In this document: positions 33,254-43,500 of the stretch, piece by piece
How positions within the stretch are numbered: the stretch's first letter is position 1
Layout: each line of letters starts with the position of its first letter
Source of the DNA: Diphasiastrum complanatum
Taxonomy: Eukaryota; Streptophyta; Lycopodiopsida; Lycopodiales; Lycopodiaceae
Reading direction: 5' to 3'
Assembly (NCBI GenBank): GCA_029204225.1
Contig: CM055111.1
Span: 7,913,099-7,977,098 of the forward strand
DNA length: 64,000 nucleotides
Translations under genes and position numbers: made by a program
The notes under the pieces: model-generated
The model's database searches: none
Told to the model about the DNA's origin: nothing
The model's input: the letters and a program-made list of their open reading frames with translations, nothing else

Positions 33254-34950
33254 ATGGCGATTGTGTTCAAAATGCACCCAAAACCAGTCTTATCAGTTTT
33301 GCAGCCATTAGCCATATGGGCATGGATTGAAGGACTCTTTCAGTTCGATCCATCAGTAATTCTTACTTATGTGTGCCACGAGCTAATTCAAAATCTGAAC
33401 GAAATAGAGGAGAGACATATTTCCACCATTGTCCGAAATCAAGAGATTATTATTATAGAGGGATTTTATTGTCGTGTCTTAGGTTTGCCTATGGACGGCA
33501 GTATGCCTGTTACTAAGCCCGACTTCTTCACCGACAGTGGAGCATTTCAGGAGGAAGCTTATCTGGAGAAAAGGGGATATAAGCTTTCTTATATCAGAGA
33601 CCCCAATCTCAAGAGCTTCGTGCGGTTCTCTCTTGCTTCCATATTCTTACTGGAGCAAGAGTACACCATTTCCAATACAAATATTTGAATGGAGAATCCA
33701 TCGCCTTCGGACAGATTGCTTTTAAGCAATTCTGTAAGTTAGTAAAGAGTAATCAATTTTTCAGGTTCAAATTGCAATTTGGTATTCTATGTATCCATGC
33801 CGGTGTGCTGACTGTGCAAGAAGACATTAGAATTGCACCGACGCTGCCAAAATTAGCCTCTTCAATTGAGGGTGATTCACAAATGAGAACATCAAAGGTG
33901 ACCACCACAGAGATTGCATCATCATCATCAAGCCAACAACAAGGAAGCTTGGTGAGAATGTCTTCTCCATCATCCCATTATAAGCCGCTTTCCAGTACAG
34001 AAAGGAGCCGAGAACCTGAAGAAGAGGAAGAAACAAAAAATATTGTTGAGCAAGGCCAGATCCAAGAAGATATTCAGCAAGAGCCAGCAAAGGAAAATGA
34101 AGAAATCTTTGATATTCAGCAGGAAAGTGATGATATTACACCAGTCCTCGATGAACAATTATATTTGAAGACCTTTGGCATGTTGTTGTTAGACACACAG
34201 GCAGCCATTCAACATTTTGTCAGCTTGGAGAAAGTCTCAAGGAAGCTCGGAGCAAAATATGATTCCATTCGAGCAAACCTAACCCAAAGGAATGAAGAGT
34301 TGAAAGAGGTCAAGACTGAGCTGAAGCTAAAAAGCAAAGAGCTTGAAGCAGCTCAAGTGGAACTGATAAAGAAAGATACATCTCTTGAAGAAAGTGGAGC
34401 TGATAAAGAAAGATACATCTCTTGAAGAAACAAAAGGTAGGCAGATGCCACGTTGGAGGCACTTGAAGCAGTTTAGGAGCAGTCTAATGCTTTTGAAAAT
34501 GAAAATATATTGCTCAAGCAGCAGATCCAGACCCTGCAAGCTTCTTCGCAAGAGGAAAGACATGCACGAGCCACTTTGCGGAGTAGTAACAAGGAGTTGA
34601 ACGACAAACTCAACGACACAATTGCCGACAAGGAGAGTGCCGAAGCAAGTCAAAGACAGCTCTAGAACTCTGTTGCCCAGCTGCAGAATTTTGTAGAGAT
34701 GCTTAGGAAGGGCAACTTGATTGATAAGAAACAGGCCGAAGAGACAATTTTGTGGCGAATAAGCGCCAAAGTGACATTGGGAGCCTGTGTATCACATGGG
34801 AGATATAGGATCGACCAACAGCTTGGAAGGGCGTACAAGAGAGAATAATCCAGACCTTCCAGCTGCAATACTTGCAACCCCAAATGGCTGCATACGAGAA
34901 ATTGAAGGAAGAACTGAAAGAAACTAAGTTTCAAACAAGCTAGTCAATTT
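33254..34950 (+). pseudogene. Second copy of the LGLP-DG / coiled-coil ORF
   Basis: From the ATG at 33254 (MAIVFKMHPKPVLSVL) 144 codons are open to 33688: an N-terminal domain with VRNQEIIIIEGFYCRVLGLP, DGSMPVT and YKLSYIRDPNLKSFVRF. A frameshift near 33688 leads to 33685-34425, which gives an acidic, Ser/Gln-rich linker and a coiled coil (LTQRNEELKEVKTELKLKSKELEAAQ). A 37-bp tandem duplication at 34357-34430 breaks the frame again, after which more coiled coil is readable to about 34.9 kb. It lies opposite to and 1.8 kb from the integrase fragment, so it belongs to a different insertion than the 27.4-30.2 kb copy. Function unknown; an accessory or capsid-like role in a retrotransposon is inferred. 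Confidence 0.55.
34357..34430 (+). repeat. 37-bp tandem duplication inside the coiled-coil ORF
   Basis: Two nearly identical copies starting GTGGA[A/G]CTGATAAAG at 34357 and 34394. The period is not a multiple of three, so the duplication itself shifts the frame. Confidence 0.9.
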
Positions 34951-35717
34951 TCTTCAATGACTTGAAGGAATGCCAACTACATATAGACATCATTCCACAC
35001 AAATTGAAACAAGCAAAAAATCCCACAGTGCAAACTAAAGGTCTTTTTTTTCATGTGCACACTTGAAATCAAACTTCAAAGCTAGAGGCGATGAAATAGG
35101 TTCTCAACCATTGAGCCACAATTCAAAGACATTGATTATTAGTCTACATCACTTTATGTGCTTAAATGACCTAAATGAATATCTTACATGAAAGACTAAA
35201 ATTTCTTTGAAAACCACATGATCATGTAGTGAAATCAATAAAAACACTCATGAAAATTTATAATTGGTTACCAAAAAATTAGGAAGAATTTAGAAAACCA
35301 AGTGAACAATTTGATTGCCAAATTTGGCTTCGTTGAGAAGTGATAAATTGCATGATGATGTGGTCCAAGCTCGTGTGGAGCCCAATAAGAGAATCCATGC
35401 CTTCTTTTTGTTTCACTTTAAACTTACAATATCGTTTATGTTTTTTTTTTGCATTCACCAACTATTGAATCTTTACTTAAATTTTAAGTGAAGGGCAAAG
35501 CTTGTCATGATCACCTTGTTAATTTCTCGTAATGGTTTTTGTTCTACATGGAATGTTGTAAAACTGTACCGTATAGAGAACCAAGAAGACATGCCAACAA
35601 ACCAAATTATAGATCTTCAATTCAATATCGCATCAACCTTATACACTTAACTAAATTTATGTATCTTGGTTGTGCATAGTTTGTACAAAATCATTTGCCA
35701 CTTCTTGGTTTCCAAGG
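34951..35717. other. Non-coding stretch
   Basis: AT-rich. No ORF or repeat family was recognised apart from short A/T runs. Confidence 0.5.
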
Positions 35718-35785
35718 GGATGCTCGAACCTGAGACCAAAAGAACTTTGATGGCGAGCTAACCAACTAAGCCAACCCGTTGGGTG
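35718..35785 (-). repeat. tRNA-derived SINE-like head
   Basis: The minus strand carries a Pol III A box TGGCTTAGTTGG (35773-35762) and, about 32 bases on, a B box GGTTCGAGCATCC (35730-35718). No cloverleaf with acceptor pairing is evident, so this is not a tRNA gene; a SINE head is the best reading. The tail end was not defined. Confidence 0.55.
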
Positions 35786-35926
35786 ACTCAAGTACTTACA
35801 CAAAGTAAAAAAACAATGTTCTTACCATTTCAAGCACTTGCAAATTATGAGAACCTTCCAAGTCTTCCAAAAGTTGACCAGACTCTTGAGTAGCTCTCTT
35901 TACTATTCAATAAGGAAAATTTATTG

Positions 35927-35981
35927 AACAGCCTAAACTCTGAACAAGAACTAGTCACTCTTGTTCAGAGGTTAGGCTGTT
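35927..35981. repeat. Hairpin: 23-nt arms, one mismatch, 9-nt loop
   Basis: The left arm 35927-35949 (AACAGCCTAAACTCTGAACA then AGA) and the right arm 35959-35981 are reverse complements except at one position; the loop is 35950-35958. It could be a small foldback element or a small-RNA precursor; neither is shown. Confidence 0.75.
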
Positions 35982-36128
35982 TCATTTTTGCTTAGTTGGA
36001 GCTCTCAAAGTCTTTTGACAAACCTAAGGTCATGGGAACAAAGAACAAACTTCCAACCATAGATGCAAAAAAATGCATTTCTGAGGGCATGCATTTCGAA
36101 GAAAGCGTTTCTCCTCCCAAAAGCGTAC

Positions 36129-36185
<57 letters not shown>
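36129..36185. repeat. (TA)n(GA)n compound microsatellite
   Basis: About 32 bases of TA followed by about 24 bases of GA, inside the hAT-like element. Confidence 0.95.
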
Positions 36186-36325
36186 CTTATGGCTGAATTT
36201 TTTTTAGGGGATCAATGGTCAAACCAGCGTTTTGCCTCTCAGAAGTGCAGTAGATGGGGCACAAGCAGATCTTATTTTCAACAACTATTTGGTTGTTATT
36301 TGCTCTAGTTTTCAATAAATGCTCA

Positions 36326-36443
36326 GGGGGTTCGGGGGGCGGTAGCCCCCCGAGAAATAGGGGGTCCGGGGGGCAGTAGCCCCCCGGTGGGGGGTTTGGG
36401 AGGCAACGCCCCCCAACGGTAGGGTCCGAGGGACCCCGGCCGC
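36326..36443. repeat. GC-rich array of G-run hairpins
   Basis: Four degenerate units with spacing of about 29-34 bases, each starting with a G-run plus TCCG/TTCG/TTTG. The first two hold perfect 7-bp stems GGGGGGC/GCCCCCC with 4-nt loops GGTA (36334-36351) and AGTA (36368-36385). The third (36398-36414) has one mismatch. The fourth has a GGGTCC/GGACCC stem. It stands out sharply from the AT-rich surroundings. Confidence 0.85.
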
Positions 36444-36950
36444 GACGTTAAGGCCTCTTCACGATTTGGCTTTCCAACTTTCTGAGCGAAAACACACTTA
36501 CTGGAACCATCTGTGATCGTAACGAACAGGCTAGAGGTTAGTTTTAAATTTTTATCCTTGACAGAACCCAACATGGATTAATGCACCTGAACTGGACCAT
36601 CCTGAACCCGAAATAGTCGACAAACTACACAATAATAATGCTCTTAATTAGAGCTTTCATTTGATACCCATATTGCCCCAAACAAAACCAATTTTTTTTT
36701 TAAAACAAAACGTTTCTGGAATTTTTTTGAAATTTTCAAAAACGCATTTCTGAACCACGTTTCTGACCGTGATTCTGAAACGCATTTCAGAAACGTAGTG
36801 CATCTATGCTTCCAACTACAAGGATTTTCTCAGAAATCCTTCTGCTTCAAATAATCAACTCCTGATATTTGAAAAATGACATTAACTTTCATTTGAAATT
36901 AAAACTTCCAGCATTCATTCTTTTATATAAGACAACAATCTTACAGATAA

Positions 36951-37321
36951 TCCACATCCATAGAATTAATGAACTGTGTAAGGTTCACCACGGTTCTGAG
37001 AACCGTACGGTTCTCAGAAAATTTGAGGAACCGTGGTGAATCGTACTAATTAATTAATTGACAAATTTGTTTTTTGGTACCTACCCCCAAAAACAGCCTG
37101 TGGAATTTACAGTTCTATTTTACAGTGCGGATTTTACAGTTCTATTTTACAGTTCGAATTATCATAAACAGCCCAAAAACTGTAAAATGAGGGCCAAAAA
37201 CTATTTCGGGGGGCAATTGGCAAAAAAAGAATTAATTAATTAATTGCAGGAACCGTACCACGGTTCGTGGTACGGTTCCTTCCACGGTTCCCATGGGAAC
37301 CGTGGGTTCTATGTCCACATC
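36951..37321. mobile_element. Second non-autonomous hAT-like element, 355 bp, with 8-bp TSD
   Basis: The element at 36959-37313 has 7-bp inverted ends CATAGAA ... TTCTATG and exact 8-bp duplications TCCACATC (36951-36958, 37314-37321). Its ends share CATAGA with the element 150 bases away. Inside, the heptamer ACGGTTC or its complement GAACCGT occurs about nine times, clustered near both ends, and TTAATTAATTAATTG-like blocks sit symmetrically at 37045-37059 and 37231-37245. The whole can fold back. No coding capacity. It ends 275 bases from the glycosyltransferase stop, so it may lie in the 3' UTR. Confidence 0.87.
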
Positions 37322-37587
37322 TGAACTTTACCCAGAATTTCCAAATTAATATCCGACTCCAATATTCATTTGTTCAAAGCTTGACACCTACAGACTTCAC
37401 AATTAAAAGTAGAGAAATTGAATGCTAAAGCTTTTAAACGAGCTTTCACAGCATTCATGGCAAGTAAGAAAACAGCTTCCTTGTTTTAGCTTGCAAGTAA
37501 ATTCAGAAAGAAAGAACCTCTTGAATAGGCTCAAGCAACAAAATCTTGAACCCGTTAGAATTTTATCAAATTCAGAATTGAAAATTT

Positions 37588-40500
37588 TTAATTGAGTCTC
37601 AAAACATCATGAGAAAGCATCAGAAGAGGCTCCAACGTATTTGGAGAAAATTTACGTGCAAAGAAATAACAAATTTGCCCAGGGTGGCCATTGTATATAC
37701 AATTTTTGTCTTCTCGGAACCTTTCAAGAAAACCAGGTGTTATGTCATTCTTCCCAAACATAGCAGGATGAGGTCCACCCCTAGACCAATCAACTGCTGT
37801 AAGACTCCGGTTGGCTAGTTGTGAGCCAAATTCGATATGTAGCATTGTGGGGATGTAATGCTCATCAACATAGCAAGCAGGCTTACAGAAATCTCGAAAT
37901 TTTGGGTAATATTTGTTGTCTGTGACAATAGAAATTGCCAACTTTCTGTTCACTTCAAACCATTGAGAACCCTTGCGCCACTGGTCTATTTTAACCTCTG
38001 GTTCCATAGCCACAGTATATCTTCCCCTACCAAAGGGACCAGGGTCATCAAATACTCCTACAAAACTATGTATAGAGTGGATGACATAATTATATACTGT
38101 AGTGAAGTTGTAGATTGGGATGCAGGTTTCAGACAATAGTACAAATCGCTTGTTTGAAAAATCAAGCAAGGCATTGGCAAGAAGCCTTCGTTCTGCATCA
38201 CACATAGAGATATCACCCCACTGTGCTGCCTGATTAAACACGTAACAACTGTCAGGAAATTTTTTTAATGGACCGCCGAAATATACTATTCAGTAGTTAC
38301 AAGTGCCAACATACTTTGATCTGCCATCATAGTATCACTAACTCGTCAAGAAACTGCCCAGGCAAACTAAAACGACCTTGAAAGCCAAAAAAAATTCCAA
38401 AAAGTATATCTCGGTACCTGAAAATCAGAACAAGAACACATTCACAACGTTCGAAAGGCTATGAACCAAATTATCACTTTGTTACAAAACGAATATTTCA
38501 GTAGCAAAGTTTCAGATTGGAAAAAACAAACCTATGACAACAGCAATAAGGTAAATATAGCCAAAAGTAATAATAAAGTAATTACTACTATCTAACTGTA
38601 GAATAAAATTCATCTATATATTTCCCTAAGTTCACCAGCACCTTTACTCCATGTCTCCACATATTACTAGACTTTCCGTTACCCTCCACCCTTTCGCAAC
38701 ACTCTTTCATCGTTTTCCAGTTCAGATCCACATCCACATCCGTGCACACTTTACCTCCATCCCACATGCACCGAGATAGCATTCACCACATCTCAAGTAC
38801 TTTAATACCAAACGTCGCTCCAGAAATTCTACAATACTTGCCACAAGAAGCCTCACTCGATGCCACAGCTATTTTTCTGACTTCCGCTCGTCATACAGCA
38901 GCAACACCGTTATCCTTTCCTCACAAACAATAAAAACCACAATTCAAACACTTTCCCACGGAACACGTTGCATGATGTGGAACGTCATGTGTTCCATTGC
39001 CAGGTCATCCATACCCATGATGTATCTATCACCTTTAGTTTTCTAGAATACCAATCTTGAAGATAGAAAAAAATTCCATCACAAGAACACAATGGCCAAG
39101 CGAGAAAGAATTGTATTCCTATTATACAGTTCATCATTTGGCATCTGCCACATGATCTTTTGGTCAGATCAACCGCACCTCCATTATCAGACCTTAAGGC
39201 ATGGACCTTGTATGCCACCACAAATCTACCAATCACAATTTCCCCAGCCCTAAAGAATTATCCCTCTTAAGTGACACTATGATTTTGCAGGCCACCGAAA
39301 AATTACAAACCTATCAATACCTGACATCAAGTTTCTGGAGATTGAAGCTCTCATCTATGCCACAATTACTCCTGCCCCTCTACTCACTGAGCTTTTTAGA
39401 ACGACAAATAGTATTCTCACCTTCCTCATATACTAATGTCATACATCCAATACACAAGGCTGGAGATTCCATGAAACCAGAGAGCTGCGCCACTATTGCT
39501 GATGATCTCTTGCTGGCTAAGTGATCATGGGAACCACACTAGATAGAGCAGCAGGCTTCAGGACATTGTACCATAGATCACATCTTCACTCTCAGGTGCA
39601 TTATTGAGGTTAGACCTTGGAAGGAAAAGGTATATTGTCGCCTCGACGATTTTCACCCAGCTTCCAATTCAGTCCCACAGCATATGCTAATACAATGGCA
39701 GCATGACCTGTAGATTAGAACATAGCTAATTCTTGCAATGATGGCATCGTATGAGCAACTGATTCATCATTTCAGAATCATAACTGCTGCCCCCCTACAG
39801 AAGTTCATAGGGTTACCACTTGTGAGGGGCAAAGATGCCCTCTCTCTCCTGATCTCCTCAGTCTCTACAAAGGTGAGCCAGAGACAATTGCAGGAAGTAG
39901 ACTGGGGGACCTACTAATTGATTCCATACTTTTTGAATGTTGATGATGTAATCTTGATATCCTCGAGAATGAAGGTTAACAGCAACCTGTTGATGCATTA
40001 CTTCAGTTCTATAGAGAAAAAAGTTTGGAAGTGAATATAGCAAAAACAAAGTGATGACCTGTAATACATGTCAATGCTTGCAATCCTGCATATTGAATCT
40101 CCAAAGAAGCTCATTTGCATACTTTGCCTAGGATACAAAAAGAATATAATGTTTCCTCCAAAGTTCTAATCCTAGGCAATAATGTATCAATCCCAAATCT
40201 TTCATGTCAAATTCACATGAAAAAATTTCTTTAACCTTAGCAATAAGTAACTTCTTGCTATTTTTGATGATTGCATCATCAACATAGAGAAGAATGAACA
40301 CACTATCCTCTTTCTCCCCAAAACATACAAGTTACACTCAGATCTACTTTTCTTGAAGTTATGCTCTGTGAAGTAATTATCAATGTCACTGTGCCATGCC
40401 CTGGGAGCTTGCTTTAACTCGTACAAAGCTTTCTTAAGATTGCATACCAAGTGCTCTTTGCCTTCAGCCTCAAAACCTTGTGGCTGCTCCATGTAAACCT

Positions 40501-43500
40501 CTTCTTGCAATTCTCCAATGAGGAAGGCACTTTTCACATCCATTTGTTGAATGTCCCAATGAAAATAGGCTGCTGCTGCCAACATGGTTCTTACTGATGT
40601 TAGCTTAGCAACACGAGCGAACATCTCATTGTAGTCAAGCCCTTCCTATTGAGAAAAGCTTTTGTAGCAAGTCTTGCCTTACGCTTTTCTATCTTGCCAC
40701 TTGCCTAATACTTAGTCCTATATACCCATTTGCAACCTAGTGATTGCTTCCCACCAGGCAAGTCCACAAGCTCCCATGTGTCATTTTGCATAATGGAGTT
40801 GTATAACTCTTGAATGCCATACATTTACCTTCTCAGCTTCATAGAACGATTGTGGCTAGTGTGACTCTAAGATACATGTCATAAGCACAAAGTTTGTCTC
40901 TTGACCCTCGGTCGTATGGGTTTCCTGTAAGATCTCCTCGCACGTTCCTTGCTACATTCACGTTCTTCCATCATCCCTCCATCTTTGATTGATTGACAAT
41001 ACCACCTTGGTAGACTCTTTGAAGGGGGAAGGGATGCAGATGGTGACCATGTATCCCAATGTGTCTCCTTTGAGATCTACTCACTCAAATCAATAACTAG
41101 AGGATACTCACTCTTACCATTGTTCTCATGCGGAGGGGTGCATCTTCATCAAAGGTAACATCTCTATTCATAATCTTCTTTTTGGTCTCGAGATTATACA
41201 ATACATACGCTTTTGCTTCCTTACTATATCCCAAGAATATACACTTGACATATTTTGCTTCTAGCTTCTTCCTGTCTATCCTTGGGCATGCGTGGATAGG
41301 CACAATACTCAAAGTAGTCCCACATGTGGCTTATTGCCATTGTACGCCTCTTCAGGCTTGATTCCCTCCACTGGTTTCGTAGGGCTCATATTTAACAAGA
41401 GTACAACAGTATACACAGCTTCAGCACAAAAAGAGTTTGGAATTGCATTAGCCTTGAGCATGCTACGTGCACACTCAACTATGGACCTATTCTTTCTCTC
41501 ACTAACACCATTTTGTTGAGGAGTATCCGGAGTAGCAGCAGACTAACGCTTGATTCCACTTGAGTTGCACAAATCATTGAACTCTCCTAATATGTACTTA
41601 CCACACTTGTTAGATCTAAGTAACTTTATCTTCATGCAAGTTTGAGTTTCAACCAAAGCCTTGACGATCTTGAGGTACTTCATTGCTTCAAATTTTTGCT
41701 TCAACAGATAAACCCATACCTTCCATGAAAAATATCGGCAATCATTGGTGTTGTCTTCTCTTTGCAATCAATCATCCCATAATGCTTCAAGACCTTTTCA
41801 GCATAATCGGGCTGGTTCAGGTGCATGATTCCTTTCTTCCTGTCTCTTTCGATCTGCAACCCCAAGCATTTTCTTGCTTCTTCTAGATATGTAATTTCGT
41901 AATTTGCAGATATTTGATTCTTCGTGTCATTGATTAGTGTCAAACACTTTCCTATCATCAAGGAATCGTCTACAAATATTGTCAAAATCACGAATTTTCC
42001 TTTTGTCCTTTTGATGTAGATATTACAGTCGGGTTGTATCGGACAGAAGTCCAGAGACTTAAGAAGACTATCGAGCTTCTTATACCAAGCTCGTGAGGCC
42101 TGCTTCAAAACGTAGATACACCTGTGCAACTGACATGCATAATCTGGATTGTTCTGGTCTTTATAACCTTCAGGTTGTTCCATGAAAATTTCTTCATCCA
42201 AGTTTCCGTGGAGAAAGGTTGTCTTGACATTTATTTGATGTATCTCCAAATTATATTTTTTAGCATAAGCAAGGAGCAATTGGATGCTTGACACCTTGAC
42301 CATCGGGGAGTATGTATCGAAGTAGTCGATACCATACCTCTGAGTGTAGCCTTGTCTCTTCCAACAGTGCCATCTGACCTTAGCTTCTTCTTGTATACCC
42401 ATTTGCAATCGACTTTCTTTCCTTCAGATAGTGGCTTGAGTGACCGTTTTGCATGCGTTTCCATCGAACATGACTCGTATTCGAAGATTTGCTATCCTCG
42501 ATACAGAGAGTACTGAGTACATAGAGCGCGCCTTGTAGCTCTGCATGTTCCGACAGTGTACGAAGTTGAAGAGTTCCGATACCTTCGACATCGTGTCTGC
42601 TTCCTTCTCCCAATATCATTGTTGTTGTGTTGTCCAATGCCTTATAGTTCTTCATAACATTCTTGTTGCAAGTGATATGAGATGTGGCTCCTGAATCAAT
42701 CACTTATGTCATAATCTTGCTATGCATAGGTCGTGGACTCTTCATCGACAGCTGTGGACGCATTGTCGTTTTTCTCACCATCTTTAGATGATTCAGTGAC
42801 ATTCGCCTTTTCTCCTTTGTGCTTTCCTTTGGGATTAAACCAACAATCGTATGCTGAATGCCCCTTTTTCTTGCAGTGAGTGCAAGGTATCATTGGATTA
42901 AACCATCATTTGTCTACCGTATGTCCCGGCCTGTGGCAGTGATCACAGATAGAAGTATTTTTGTTGTTGTTGCCCGTCGTTAACGACTCCTGTTGAGTCT
43001 TGTCAGCGTTGGGCTTGTATTTGATCTTCTTCTTTCCCTTTATAAAAAGGGCCTTCTCCTGGTCTCCATTTGTTTCTCCTTATTCTCTCATCAATCTTTT
43101 GTTAGCCACTAGATTGATCGCTCTTTCGAATGTCATCTCAGGTAAACTTAATGAGCATTCTTAGCGGCTGATAAGACAAGGGTATTGATTTCATAAAGTA
43201 CATCAACTGCCGGAGTGCCTCTTGTCCAGATGCAGAGGGCTATGCGAAGATCGTCTTGATCTTCTCCACATGCCGATCTAGCTCATTTCTACAGCTGATT
43301 GTGGAGGTGCAGGACTGACGCAGTTGTCCTCACTTCATATTTTTGCTTTAGCTTTTCCCACACTTCATGGTTGCTTTGGCAATCTTTAATCTACATGAGG
43401 ATGTCTTCGTTTATGGAGGATACGATGATCGCCATTGCGCGCTCATCCTTCCTTACCCATTCCGCCCTCCTTAGATCTCCCTCTGGAGGTTTTGGCACCG

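Larger units (their letters stand above)
36050..36816. mobile_element. Non-autonomous hAT-like element, 751 bp, with 8-bp TSD
   Basis: The element at 36058-36808 has perfect 10-bp terminal inverted repeats (CATAGATGCA ... TGCATCTATG) and is flanked by exact 8-bp duplications CTTCCAAC (36050-36057, 36809-36816). An 8-bp duplication with CA...TG-like ends is typical of hAT transposons. Both subterminal regions repeat GCATTTCTGA/CGTTTCTGA-like motifs. No transposase is encoded. Inside are (TA)n(GA)n (36129-36185) and a GC-rich hairpin array (36326-36443). The TSD fits the nTnnnnAn preference of hAT insertions. It lies about 780 bases downstream of the glycosyltransferase stop codon. Confidence 0.88.

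Noticed and set aside
35718-35785. A functional tRNA gene
   Set aside because: A and B boxes are present but no acceptor-stem pairing or anticodon loop could be drawn.
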